A stretch of DNA of 58,915 bases from MGIIb-O1 sp002457595 (GTDB lineage: Archaea; Thermoplasmatota; Poseidoniia; Poseidoniales; Thalassarchaeaceae), in the NCBI GenBank assembly GCA_045568115.1, contig JBJLBO010000002.1, forward strand, positions 1-58,915. Reading direction: 5' to 3'. Every line of letters begins with the position of its first letter. Position 1 is the first letter of the stretch. This document shows, piece after piece, positions 14,487 through 23,181 of this stretch. The translations under genes and the position numbers were made by a program. The notes below the pieces were generated by a model that did no database searches, was not told where the DNA came from, and worked only from the letters and a program-made list of their open reading frames with translations.

Positions 14487-17339
14487 TCAGACAAATGCAA
14501 TACCTGGCTCCAAGGGGAATGCCACTCGGGCCTTTCCAGCTACATCTTCGCCCTCACCAACAGAGTAGGATATCACTGATTCGACACCGAGAACACTAGC
14601 GATGAAGGCTGCATTCTCATTGATTGCTGTTGCCTCATTAAGCTGATTCACAACTAGAGTTTTTTGTCCCTCTGACCAAGTATGAATTCGGCCTCTCTTC
14701 TTCTTTGAGCCGACGGTTAGAGCCATCCAGGTTTGGAATATTTCACCACGTAGGGTTTCGTTTTCGAAAATTGGAAGACTTTGCAAATGTGCTTGCCCTT
14801 GACTTTTGAAATCAAAGTTCGAAGCAGCCAGTTGTACTGCGTCACGAGCCAACTCAGATTTCCAGCCGGCTGCTGTTTGGACGACCATCTTGGTTATCGG
14901 AGCATCTGAGTGTTTTTCCGCCAAGCCTCGTAAATTTCGAGCGGAATCAATTAGGTCGCGCAAATACTCCTCACGCGCTAATACCTCGGAATAATCTGAA
15001 TCTGCTTTCATATCAGAAAGTATGTGACTGGCAAGCATACCTTGACCACCTAATGAGGACCAGAATTCCTCTGCAATGTGAGGAGTAGCAGGGGCAAGCA
15101 TTTCCGCCCAACTGGATAGATAATGCCGAGCAGTGCCACCATCTGAGCCGCCTCTTCGCCTATACCAATGCCAGTCGGATAACATCTCAAAATGACTAAT
15201 CATTACGCCTTCACGAAGACTGACATTATTCATCGCCTCAATCCACTTAGAGCGACTGATGTGTAGTCGAGCCAAAAGCCAATCATCCATCTTTCCGGGA
15301 GAAGATTCCAAACTAGAGCCAGATTCGAAGGCCTCGATAATCTGGTGCATCTGGCGATAATTTGCCTCAACAGCACTATCTGACCAATCCATACCTGCCT
15401 CGGGATTTGCGCCAAAGAGAATGAAGAGGCGGACTGTATCTGCTCCGAATTTTGTTACCATCTCGCCCGGGCTAACCGTGTTTCCAAGAGACTTGCCCAT
15501 CTTCACAGAACGTGTGCTGAGTTTTTGGCTACAATTAGGGCAATCTCCACCAAAATTGTCAACATGATATTCGGCATTACAATCGACACAGAAAGGTGCG
15601 GGAGCATTCAACATTCCTTGACAAACCAAGCGTCCGAATGGCTCACCTGTGTTATTCATTCCAAGATCACGCGTGGCCTTTGTGAAGAAGCGGGCGTAGA
15701 GAAGATGCATGACCGCGTGCTCAATGCCGCCAATGTAGAGATCAACTCCTCCATCCATCCAATAATTGACCGTGTCCGCGTCAAATGGAGTAGTCTTATT
15801 TGTTGAATCTGCGAACCTCATGAAATACCATGATGAATCATAAAAGGTGTCCATAGTATCTGTTTCGCGGCGTGCAGAACCACCGCACTGCGAGCAAGTT
15901 GCATTAAGGAATTCATCATTAGATGCAAGAGGGTTACCACTCTCTTCCCAACTAAATTTGACATCGAGTGGAAGCTTGACTGGGAGATCACTCGTAGCAA
16001 CAGGTACTACCCCACAATCATCACAGTGGAGCATAGGAATTGGAGTTCCCCAGAATCTTTGACGACTCAATAACCAATCTTTGAGGCGATATTGAACTGT
16101 GCCGTGTCCAGAGCCTTCGGCCTCAAGAGCAGAAATGACAGCAGCCTTTGCTTCGTTTCCAAATAGGCCGTTGAAATCTTCACGGCTGGAATTAACCATC
16201 CAACCTAAACCATCGAAAACAGGGTTTTCCTCAATCCCTTCACTACCCTGTTTTCTAGAAAGAACTGGCCTAACGGGAATTCCGTACTTCTTGGCAAAAT
16301 CATAGTCGCGTTGATCATGTCCAGGTACTGCCATCACAGCTCCTGTTCCATAACTTGCAACAACGAAGTTTCCAACATAGATGGGGACTTCTTCACCATT
16401 TAGTGGATTAATTGCAAAGCGCCCCAAAGGTACTCCTTTCTTGTCCTTCAGCATGTTGATTCGCTCGAACTCTGACATTCGAGCGCACTCATCGCGTAAT
16501 TCACGCCATGCAGGCTCATATTCAGTTCCTGAAACTAATTCTTCACATAATGGATGTTCAGGCGAAAGAGTGACGAAAGTAACTCCGAAAATTGTGTCGG
16601 GGCGAGTTGTGAAGGCTCCAATTACTGAATCTGAACCTACTATTGGAAAATCAATGTGTGCGCCGTGAGAACGACCTATCCAATTACGCTGCATCGCCTT
16701 GACATTTTCAGGGAATTCTATGTTCTCGAGTTCATCTAACAATTCGTCGGCATACTCAGTCATTCGCAAGAACCACTGAGCCATATCCTTCTGCATAACC
16801 TCAAGACCACAGCGCCAACATCGGTTATTCTTGACTTGCTCATTTGCGAGGACTGTATCACAATCATTGCACCAATTGACAGGAGCAAATCGTCTCTCAA
16901 CTAGGCCAGCCTCGTAGAATTTCAGGAACATTTCTTGATTCCAGTGATAATATTCAGGGGTTGATGTTGCAAACATTCTACGCCAGTCATATGAGTAGCC
17001 CATGCGTTCCTGATCAGTCTTAATCATCGCAATATTACGCTCAGTAACAGAATGAGGATGCCCGCCCTCTTTCTTCGCTGCATTTTCAGCGGGCATACCA
17101 AATGAATCGTAACCCATAGGATAGAGGACATTTTTGCCCATTAAACGCTGGAATCTTGCCATCGCATCTCCAATTGAATAATTGCGTACATGCCCCATGT
17201 GCATGTTTCCCGAAGGATATGGAAACATCTCTAGGCAGTAGAACTTCGGCTTGCTCGAATCAACTTCAGCATCGAAGACTCGCCCCTCACGCCAGCGCGC
17301 CTGCCAGCGCTCTTCAATTTCAGCAGAATCGTATGCCAT
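14487..17339 (-). CDS. leuS: Leucyl-tRNA synthetase, bacterial type
   Basis: Charges tRNA-Leu with leucine. Counting from the ATG at 17339 (950 residues), the ATP-binding HIGH motif is HMGH (47-50) within FPYPSGNMHMGHVRNYSIGD. The zinc finger is VNWCNDCDTVLANEQ...CWRCG. The CP1 editing domain contains GAFTTRPDTIFGVTFV with the conserved TRPDT. A second zinc ribbon (CVDCNAEY...CPNC) precedes the KMSKS-type motif KMGKSLGNT. The order and wording match bacterial LeuRS; archaeal-eukaryotic LeuRS has a differently placed editing domain and a different HIGH region. An acquired bacterial gene is therefore likely. The 17339 start forms a TAATG overlap with a short upstream reading frame, which decides against the start at 17354. 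Confidence 0.96.
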   Translation of the reverse strand: MAYDSAEIEERWQARWREGRVFDAEVDSSKPKFYCLEMFPYPSGNMHMGHVRNYSIGDAMARFQRLMGKNVLYPMGYDSFGMPAENAAKKEGGHPHSVTERNIAMIKTDQERMGYSYDWRRMFATSTPEYYHWNQEMFLKFYEAGLVERRFAPVNWCNDCDTVLANEQVKNNRCWRCGLEVMQKDMAQWFLRMTEYADELLDELENIEFPENVKAMQRNWIGRSHGAHIDFPIVGSDSVIGAFTTRPDTIFGVTFVTLSPEHPLCEELVSGTEYEPAWRELRDECARMSEFERINMLKDKKGVPLGRFAINPLNGEEVPIYVGNFVVASYGTGAVMAVPGHDQRDYDFAKKYGIPVRPVLSRKQGSEGIEENPVFDGLGWMVNSSREDFNGLFGNEAKAAVISALEAEGSGHGTVQYRLKDWLLSRQRFWGTPIPMLHCDDCGVVPVATSDLPVKLPLDVKFSWEESGNPLASNDEFLNATCSQCGGSARRETDTMDTFYDSSWYFMRFADSTNKTTPFDADTVNYWMDGGVDLYIGGIEHAVMHLLYARFFTKATRDLGMNNTGEPFGRLVCQGMLNAPAPFCVDCNAEYHVDNFGGDCPNCSQKLSTRSVKMGKSLGNTVSPGEMVTKFGADTVRLFILFGANPEAGMDWSDSAVEANYRQMHQIIEAFESGSSLESSPGKMDDWLLARLHISRSKWIEAMNNVSLREGVMISHFEMLSDWHWYRRRGGSDGGTARHYLSSWAEMLAPATPHIAEEFWSSLGGQGMLASHILSDMKADSDYSEVLAREEYLRDLIDSARNLRGLAEKHSDAPITKMVVQTAAGWKSELARDAVQLAASNFDFKSQGQAHLQSLPIFENETLRGEIFQTWMALTVGSKKKRGRIHTWSEGQKTLVVNQLNEATAINENAAFIASVLGVESVISYSVGEGEDVAGKARVAFPLEPGIAFV

Positions 17340-17446
17340 TATTTCACATCCCAATCAAAAAGGAAGCCATCAGGCTCCCAAACTAAGCAGTAGGCCATGT
17401 GAGAGGCCCCCCGCTGGGGTATGAGAAGAGGGCATTCGTGCCACAT
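17339..17446 (-). CDS. Possible small protein translationally coupled to leuS
   Basis: A 35-residue reading frame beginning MWHECPLLIPQRGASHMAYC and ending FDWDVK. Its TAA stop overlaps the leuS ATG as TAATG, the classic arrangement for translational coupling. The open frame extends about 15 codons further upstream without an ATG (…FKLERLDGA before the Met), so a TTG start or a truncated older gene are alternatives. It holds four leucines, too few for a confident claim of a leucine-sensing leader peptide. No family is recognised. The rest of 17447-17556, up to the divergent hydrolase gene, shows nothing clear. Confidence 0.35.
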   Translation of the reverse strand: MWHECPLLIPQRGASHMAYCLVWEPDGFLFDWDVK

Positions 17447-17556
17447 TGCTCCGTCGAGCCTTTCCAATTTGAACGCTGCCCTGTTGAAGTTGCTTTAATC
17501 CACAATCTGATTGTTGAATGCATAGCACTTTGATGAATAGATGAGTCGGGACAAAT

Positions 17557-18267
17557 ATGCTTGGCAATGGAGAGTTCGATGTTCGAGTCGGCGAAGACGG
17601 AATCGAAGTCTGGGTCACTCAAATGGGTTCGATGATGAATATGAACACCGCTTGGATTGACCGCGACTCAGGCACTGTAGCAATTGTCGACCCATTTGAT
17701 TCAGAACGTTGGGTTGAAGCCCTCGCTGCAGAAGGATTGCACCCCACTCACCTACTCTACACACACTCTCATCGGGACCACACAGCTGGTTTTCCAGAAA
17801 TGCTCCGATTAGTGCCTGATGTAGAAGTGTGGGGGCATCATGAAGCTATACATCAATCGTTTTTGGGACGATTTGTTTTTGGAAATATCTCACTAACTAA
17901 TGAATGGACTCATGAGGCAAATTCGACCATAGAATGGTCTGCTGGAGGGATCAATCTCTCGATTACTCATTCACCCGGTCATGCACCCGGTCATTGCACA
18001 ATCCACGGTCACGGTGTTTACCATGCAGGAGATTTGTTGTTCACCGCTTCTTCTGGTCGTGTTGACCTGCCTGGGTCAGACCCGACTGCACAATGGAAAT
18101 CCATTCTTTTTGCTAGAGATTTGCTACGTACTTTGCCTTCTGATTGGCGATTGATTCCGGGGCATCGCTATGATTGGATTGATGGTTCAACCCCTGATTG
18201 GGTAAGTGTGAGCGAGGTTTTGGCGCACAATTATGCCTTGAATGCAAGAGAATTGGATAACTTCTAG
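17557..18267 (+). CDS. MBL-fold metallohydrolase (glyoxalase II-like)
   Basis: A 236-residue metallo-beta-lactamase-fold hydrolase. The metal-binding motif is THSHRDH (69-75), preceded by the strand VAIVDPFDSERWVEAL. Further ligands are the histidine of HSPGHAPGHC and the aspartate of YHAGDLLF; the family motif GRVDLPGSDPTAQWKSI and the final metal-binding LIPGHRYDW follow. This set is typical of glyoxalase II-like hydrolases with two zinc or iron ions, which cut thioesters such as hydroxyacyl conjugates. There is no C-terminal glyoxalase II substrate domain, so the exact substrate is open. The gene is divergent from leuS and convergent with KorB. Confidence 0.9.
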   Translation: MLGNGEFDVRVGEDGIEVWVTQMGSMMNMNTAWIDRDSGTVAIVDPFDSERWVEALAAEGLHPTHLLYTHSHRDHTAGFPEMLRLVPDVEVWGHHEAIHQSFLGRFVFGNISLTNEWTHEANSTIEWSAGGINLSITHSPGHAPGHCTIHGHGVYHAGDLLFTASSGRVDLPGSDPTAQWKSILFARDLLRTLPSDWRLIPGHRYDWIDGSTPDWVSVSEVLAHNYALNARELDNF

Positions 18268-18315
18268 ATCCTTTCTCAATCACGATAGAGCCGAACTAAA
18301 TCTGATGCCGCACGT

Positions 18316-19209
18316 TCACATCATTCGTGAGACAATACGATCAGTTTCATCCTTACTAAGACCCAGTTCACGGTAGGCAAGAGGACCTCCTTCGTCGAGA
18401 ACCGGCTCCTGCTCTTCAAGGGTTAATCTGGCATTGGTCTCAAAGAAGAGGCCTGTGTGGATGACTTCCCCCCACACCATTGCTTTCTCAATTGCTTCCT
18501 TCCAGTCGCTTGAATCATGATCTATGTCCTCGAGAGGTTGTACCCGCTGTTTGAAGAATTGGTAGGTATTGACCTTGTTGAACGTGACACAAGGGCTGAA
18601 TACGTCCAGAAGAGCGAATCCATTGTGCTGCATGCCCTCCATCATCAATTTGGTCAACTGCTTCATGTTGCCAGTGTAGCCACGTGCCACCCAAGTCGCC
18701 CCTGCTGTAATTGCACTCGCTATTGGATTGATGGGGAGTTCAACACTACCGAAGGGGGTACTTTTAGTCTTCATCCCAACCTCACTAGTAGGTGAAATCT
18801 GGCCGGTTGTGAGTCCGTAAATCTGATTGTCCATTACGATGTACAAGATGTTGAGGTTACGTCGACTGGTATGGGTGAAGTGATTTCCACCAATCCCGTA
18901 TCCATCTCCATCTCCACCGGTTACAATGACATTCATTTCGTGATTTGCCAGTTTGGCTCCAGAGGCGTGTGGTAGTGAACGGCCGTGTAATGTGTGCATA
19001 CCATATGAGTTGAAAAATCCAGGAAAGTTTGATGAGCATCCAATCCCACTAATCGTGAGGATTTGATGAGGCTTTAGACCAAGTTCTGCAACCGCTCGCT
19101 GCAGCCCGCTCAATACACCGAAATCACCGCATCCAGGACACCAATCGGGGTCCACTTTGCCCTTGAAGTCCTTAGGTTTCAGGTTGAATTCTACATTTGT
19201 CTCGCTCAT
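18316..19209 (-). CDS. korB: 2-oxoacid:ferredoxin oxidoreductase beta subunit
   Basis: The thiamine-pyrophosphate-binding subunit of a CoA-dependent 2-oxoacid:ferredoxin oxidoreductase, most likely acting on 2-oxoglutarate. The CPGCGDFGV motif (24-32) provides iron-sulfur ligands, together with GIGCSSNFPGF. The TPP motif is TGGDGDGYGIGGNHF...NQIYGLTTGQ. The gene length of 297 residues is normal for a KorB/OforB-type subunit. It follows the alpha subunit gene by nine bases in the same direction, so the two form one operon. With fumarase and ferredoxin-linked chemistry it belongs to the oxidative or partly reversible citrate-cycle metabolism. Substrate choice (2-oxoglutarate rather than pyruvate) is an inference from the two-subunit layout. 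Confidence 0.95.
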   Translation of the reverse strand: MSETNVEFNLKPKDFKGKVDPDWCPGCGDFGVLSGLQRAVAELGLKPHQILTISGIGCSSNFPGFFNSYGMHTLHGRSLPHASGAKLANHEMNVIVTGGDGDGYGIGGNHFTHTSRRNLNILYIVMDNQIYGLTTGQISPTSEVGMKTKSTPFGSVELPINPIASAITAGATWVARGYTGNMKQLTKLMMEGMQHNGFALLDVFSPCVTFNKVNTYQFFKQRVQPLEDIDHDSSDWKEAIEKAMVWGEVIHTGLFFETNARLTLEEQEPVLDEGGPLAYRELGLSKDETDRIVSRMM

Positions 19210-19218
19210 ATTCTCACC

Positions 19219-20997
19219 TCAAACAATAATTTCCTCATACGGCACTGATATTGCCTCTCCACCTGCAAGTTGATCTTGAACTGCAGCTGTGATGTGATGC
19301 GGCTTGAATGGTTCACCGTCATACTTACGAATATGCCCATCCACTGTGAATCCTGTCTCACTGCGCAGATACCGGTGGAAGAGTCCAGTGTAGTTGTTTT
19401 CTACGATTATGGTGCGTTTGCAGGACGACAATAGTTCAGTAGCTTCGTCTGCATGGAAAGGCACCATCCACTTGAAATGAAGATGATTAACAACGACTCC
19501 GACGGCCGCGAGTTGTTCAATAGATTCCTGAATCACATCGGCGGTTGAACCCCAGCCGACGAGTGTTACCTCGGCATCTGAATCACCTATGATGGCAGGG
19601 GGAGGCAATTCAGCCAGCAGTCCATCCATCTTGCGTTGGCGCTTCTCCATCATTGCTCGGCGTTTGTGAGGGTGGGTGAATTCATCGCTGATGAGTATGC
19701 CACTAGGCATATGTTCGTCGCTGGAAACCACATGCTCGTACCCAGGTATACCAGGAAGTGCGCGAGGAGAGATTCCACTCTCTGTGAACTTGTAGCGCTC
19801 GTATGATCCAGCTTCCTCTCCTGCTTCAGTAATGAGTTCACCTCGGTCGATGGTTGGATGCATGTCGAGCAGGTTGGGGTCAATCGTCGATGTCTCGTCT
19901 GAAATTAGCAAATCGGACAGGATGATTGCGGGGAGTTGGTACTTGTCTGCGAGGTTGAACACCTCAGGAATTGTTTGGAATCCGTCTAGTGGACTGCTAG
20001 GAGCGAGGATAAGTTTGGGAAAGTCTCCCTGACTTGCACCGAGCGCCTGCCAAAGGTCGCCTTGTTCAGTCTTAGTGGGAACTCCTGTAGATGGTCCTGC
20101 GCGCTGCACGTCAACGACAACGACCGGCACTTCCATCATTCCAGCCTCACCAATGGCTTCGGTCATGAGCGCGAATCCCCCACCTGAGGTGGCGCACATC
20201 GAACGACAGCCAGCGTGTGCTGCTCCTATGGCCATGCAGATAACGCTAATTTCATCCTCCACCTGACGCACCATGATGTCCAATTCACGGGCATTCTCTG
20301 CCATCCAGTGTAAGATACCTGTGGATGGACTCATCGGGTATGCGCAGTAGAACTTGACACCGGCGCCAGCAGCTGCCATGGCGAATGCTTCGTTACCTCG
20401 CCAAACGGCCAGTGGATCGCCACCAGTGGGCATTTGCTGCGAAGCAGGTTGGAATGTTGCGGCTGAGTGGTCATAGGCCGCTTTGGCTACACGCACGTTA
20501 TCCGCTACCATTACTTCGTTCTTGCCTGAGAATTGAAAGTTGATGACATCCTCTAATGCGGAGAATTCAATCCCAAGCAACTGGCATGCGACTGCAATTG
20601 CAACCGTATTCTGCATCAGCTTATTTGCTCCCTTACCCGCTAGTTCACCCACATCCATTGGACAGAGTTGGACTCCGTCTACAGGTTCCCCAGGATTGAT
20701 TGTGTTGCTGTTATAGATGACCGACGTTCCTTCACGCATGTGTTCAAGGTGCCTGTCCATGGTATCTTGATTGAGGCATATCAACAAATCAATGACATCA
20801 CCGTGAGTACGGACTTGTTGTTCACTACAACGTACAGTAAGGAAGGAGTGACCCCCGCGAATAATTGATTGGTACGCATTGTAAGCATACATATGGATTC
20901 CTTGACGAGCAAATAAACGTGCCAAAATATTTCCCGGAGTTGCAATACCCTGACCTGCCGCACCGCCGATACTGATTACATAATCAAATCTACTCAT
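19219..20997 (-). CDS. korA: 2-oxoacid:ferredoxin oxidoreductase alpha subunit (gamma-alpha fusion)
   Basis: A 592-residue fused subunit. The N-terminal gamma domain (about 1-190) begins FDYVISIGGAAGQGIATPGN and contains SIIRGGHSFLTVR. The alpha domain (from about 215) begins GNEAFAMAAAGAGVKFYCAY and YPMSPSTGILHWM, the residues that hold 2-oxoacid and TPP, and includes TSGGGFALMTEAIG. Electrons go to ferredoxin. The ATG at 20997 is preferred because the family starts here; the open frame continues 42 codons further but without similarity, and GGTGAT just before this ATG could serve as a ribosome-binding site. KorB follows nine bases after the stop, giving the heterodimer pair in one operon. 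Confidence 0.95.
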   Translation of the reverse strand: MSRFDYVISIGGAAGQGIATPGNILARLFARQGIHMYAYNAYQSIIRGGHSFLTVRCSEQQVRTHGDVIDLLICLNQDTMDRHLEHMREGTSVIYNSNTINPGEPVDGVQLCPMDVGELAGKGANKLMQNTVAIAVACQLLGIEFSALEDVINFQFSGKNEVMVADNVRVAKAAYDHSAATFQPASQQMPTGGDPLAVWRGNEAFAMAAAGAGVKFYCAYPMSPSTGILHWMAENARELDIMVRQVEDEISVICMAIGAAHAGCRSMCATSGGGFALMTEAIGEAGMMEVPVVVVDVQRAGPSTGVPTKTEQGDLWQALGASQGDFPKLILAPSSPLDGFQTIPEVFNLADKYQLPAIILSDLLISDETSTIDPNLLDMHPTIDRGELITEAGEEAGSYERYKFTESGISPRALPGIPGYEHVVSSDEHMPSGILISDEFTHPHKRRAMMEKRQRKMDGLLAELPPPAIIGDSDAEVTLVGWGSTADVIQESIEQLAAVGVVVNHLHFKWMVPFHADEATELLSSCKRTIIVENNYTGLFHRYLRSETGFTVDGHIRKYDGEPFKPHHITAAVQDQLAGGEAISVPYEEIIV

Positions 20998-21161
20998 TTT
21001 ATCACCAAAGATTCTCGGATGCAGCATTTTCGCCCAATGCCACGACGTTCCCTTGAATGGCCCGTTGGTTCGACCATTATATCCATTACTCCTTAGTTGG
21101 CTGAGAGGCCATTTACAACACACTCACCAACATAGAGCCAATCTATCCAAAAATACTCGAA

Positions 21162-21818
21162 TTAATTACTATCAGAAATAGGAATTGTATAACATTGGTG
21201 AGTAGTTCTAGTTCCAGATACAGTAATTGAAGAGTCCCCAGTAACACAACGGCTCCCATTCCACTTTCTTACAGTCCGATTAACTGTCTTGAGGCCTGCT
21301 GTGTTTAGTGGATCAACCTTCAACTCAACTACAATTATTCCAGATTGGGACATCCAATCAAGAACTGCATCAATAGCCTTCTGCGCATGTCCGCGTCGCT
21401 GTTCAGAACTTCTAATCCAATATCCAAGGTTCCAATCAGCCTCGGCTGATCGTGTGATCTTGTCAAAGCCAATTAACCCGATTAAAGATTCATCCCATGG
21501 CCTGATAATAGCCCAATGGTGAAGATAACCTGTACGTCCCATTCTCTCTGTTTCTTCAAGAAAATCGATTATCTGAGGTTCCATTGGCTGGTCAGGAATA
21601 ATCCAAGGCATAGCTCTACTGACTTCTGGCCAAGTCTCCATAAACGCCTCGATCAGAGCATTGCTGTGAATAGTTTGAGCGGGGCGAAGAATCATACCTT
21701 CATCAACGCGAATCGACGTCGTGGCTCGGCGCTGCACAGATATTCGGCCGACACTATCCCGAATGAGGGCTGCGGATTCAAGATTAGGGGCGAAGTTTTG
21801 ATTTGGCCATTTGTACAT
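21162..21818 (-). CDS. GNAT acetyltransferase (RimJ/RimL-like)
   Basis: A GNAT-fold N-acetyltransferase of about 218 residues that should transfer acetyl from acetyl-CoA to an amino group. The layout is that of RimJ/RimL-type proteins: IRVDEGMILRPAQTIHSNAL at the start of the domain, HHWAIIRPWDESLIGLIGFD and WNLGYWIRSSEQRRGHAQKA, where Q/R-x-x-G-x-A is the pyrophosphate-binding loop, and an end region with LKVDPLNTAGLKTVNRTV. The start is uncertain: the ATG at 21818 overlaps the end of the upstream gene by 35 bases, and a later ATG at about 21731 would cut into the first strand. Possible targets are ribosomal protein N-termini or small amines. Confidence 0.8.
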   Translation of the reverse strand: MYKWPNQNFAPNLESAALIRDSVGRISVQRRATTSIRVDEGMILRPAQTIHSNALIEAFMETWPEVSRAMPWIIPDQPMEPQIIDFLEETERMGRTGYLHHWAIIRPWDESLIGLIGFDKITRSAEADWNLGYWIRSSEQRRGHAQKAIDAVLDWMSQSGIIVVELKVDPLNTAGLKTVNRTVRKWNGSRCVTGDSSITVSGTRTTHQCYTIPISDSN

Positions 21819-23070
21819 CAGGGTCTTCTGGCTTAGATTCAACTGCCAAAGCAATCATTTTGTCTACAGTCGAAGCCCGACCAATGCGCTGTAGAAGTGC
21901 GCCGATTGGATAGAGGAGTTTTGTGCGTTCACCTAAGTGTGGACCTACCTCATCGAGAATTACAGTAACTTGAGCAGTATTCTTGCGCTTGACTTCTTCC
22001 ATCGCCTCTTTGACTTTCATGGCTACATCACGATCTGTCCATTCGTCTTGTTGAGGCCAGGGCCAAAATCCATTATTTTCGGGAACAATTGATGTTGTTT
22101 CCTCTTCAACAAGATGAGGGAGTACTGGAGGTTTAGGAATTCTTGGAATTCGAGGAGGATTCGCGGGGGATGCTTTGTCGAATGCATCATCTAGAGGATC
22201 AGAGTAAGTAGGCGCGGGCTTTGGTGGAGGAGGCATTTCAGCCAAAGTTGCAGGAACTACTGGAGGAAGCGGGGTTGATGGAGGAGGAGGGAGGGGCAAT
22301 TCTTTTTCTGATTCTATAACAGATTCTTCGGAAACGGGATCTTCTTCAACCTCACCACTTAGTATCCTATTGGCTAATTCAGACTTAGTTCCAGTTACTG
22401 GAAGCCCTGCATCCTTTGCAATTGAAATCAATTCGGCCTTTTTGAGAGATAATAGTGAGTCAATCGTAACTACCTCGGAATCTGAAGAGGTAACTTCCTC
22501 TTCTACAGAGTCACCGTTGGTATCTGGTATCTCATCGGTTGCAACAATGTCGACTTCTTCGGATCCGACTGAGGTTGGCTCGACAAGCGTCAATTTCTGT
22601 TTCGGCAATTGTTCAAGTGGTTCTAATTCAGACTTAGGAACTTCAAATTTAGTTACAAATTCAGGAGCATCGGCCGATGTTAAGACATAGTCTTCCACAT
22701 CTTCTTCAGAGGAATCAGAGGTTTCAACGGTCATTGCCAAAGTTGGATTCATGCTGAGTTTTATCTCATCCTCTTCTCCATATTCTTCAACATCAATAGT
22801 CACATCATCCATAGTGAAAGTACCCTTTGACCAATCGATAACCTCCTCATCCTCTTCAGCATCTTCAATATCGGCAAGTAGTTCGTCGAACAGACTGTTC
22901 GCTTCAGATTCATCCACCGAGGTGACTTGTTCAAACGATGCTTTGCCAAGTTGGTAGAGACATTGTGAGCATTCTTTTGAAGACTCTGGATTCTTAGTTC
23001 CACAGAGCGGACAGTCTACAGAAGGCTCTGAGTCTTGCTTACGCCAATTCTTGAACTTGTCAAAGACCAA
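21784..23070 (-). CDS. Zinc-ribbon, acidic-linker and SAP-domain protein
   Basis: A 428-residue modular protein of unknown function. Residues 19-37 form a zinc ribbon (DCPLCGTKNPESSKECSQCL). A long acidic, low-complexity stretch follows (about 50-205, with EDAEEDEEVIDWSKG). Residues about 206-239 read SLLSLKKAELISIAKDAGLP, then VTGTKSELANRIL, a SAP motif that usually binds DNA or RNA. A proline-rich linker (PPPPSTPLPPVVPATLAE and others) leads to a helical C-terminal domain (about 345-428) with VAMKVKEAMEEVKRKNTAQV. The mix of zinc ribbon and SAP suggests a scaffold that touches nucleic acid. Its C-terminus overlaps the acetyltransferase start, so they are cotranscribed. It is divergent from the helicase gene. 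Confidence 0.7.
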   Translation of the reverse strand: MVFDKFKNWRKQDSEPSVDCPLCGTKNPESSKECSQCLYQLGKASFEQVTSVDESEANSLFDELLADIEDAEEDEEVIDWSKGTFTMDDVTIDVEEYGEEDEIKLSMNPTLAMTVETSDSSEEDVEDYVLTSADAPEFVTKFEVPKSELEPLEQLPKQKLTLVEPTSVGSEEVDIVATDEIPDTNGDSVEEEVTSSDSEVVTIDSLLSLKKAELISIAKDAGLPVTGTKSELANRILSGEVEEDPVSEESVIESEKELPLPPPPSTPLPPVVPATLAEMPPPPKPAPTYSDPLDDAFDKASPANPPRIPRIPKPPVLPHLVEEETTSIVPENNGFWPWPQQDEWTDRDVAMKVKEAMEEVKRKNTAQVTVILDEVGPHLGERTKLLYPIGALLQRIGRASTVDKMIALAVESKPEDPDVQMAKSKLRP

Positions 23071-23181
23071 TACTCCACCCCCAAATACGAACCCATTCGG
23101 CCGTGTTCAGCGTATAACCCTCACCCGCAGTTGTAAACAGGGCACATCAACAATAATTGTCATCGATGTTCACAAAGCGTG

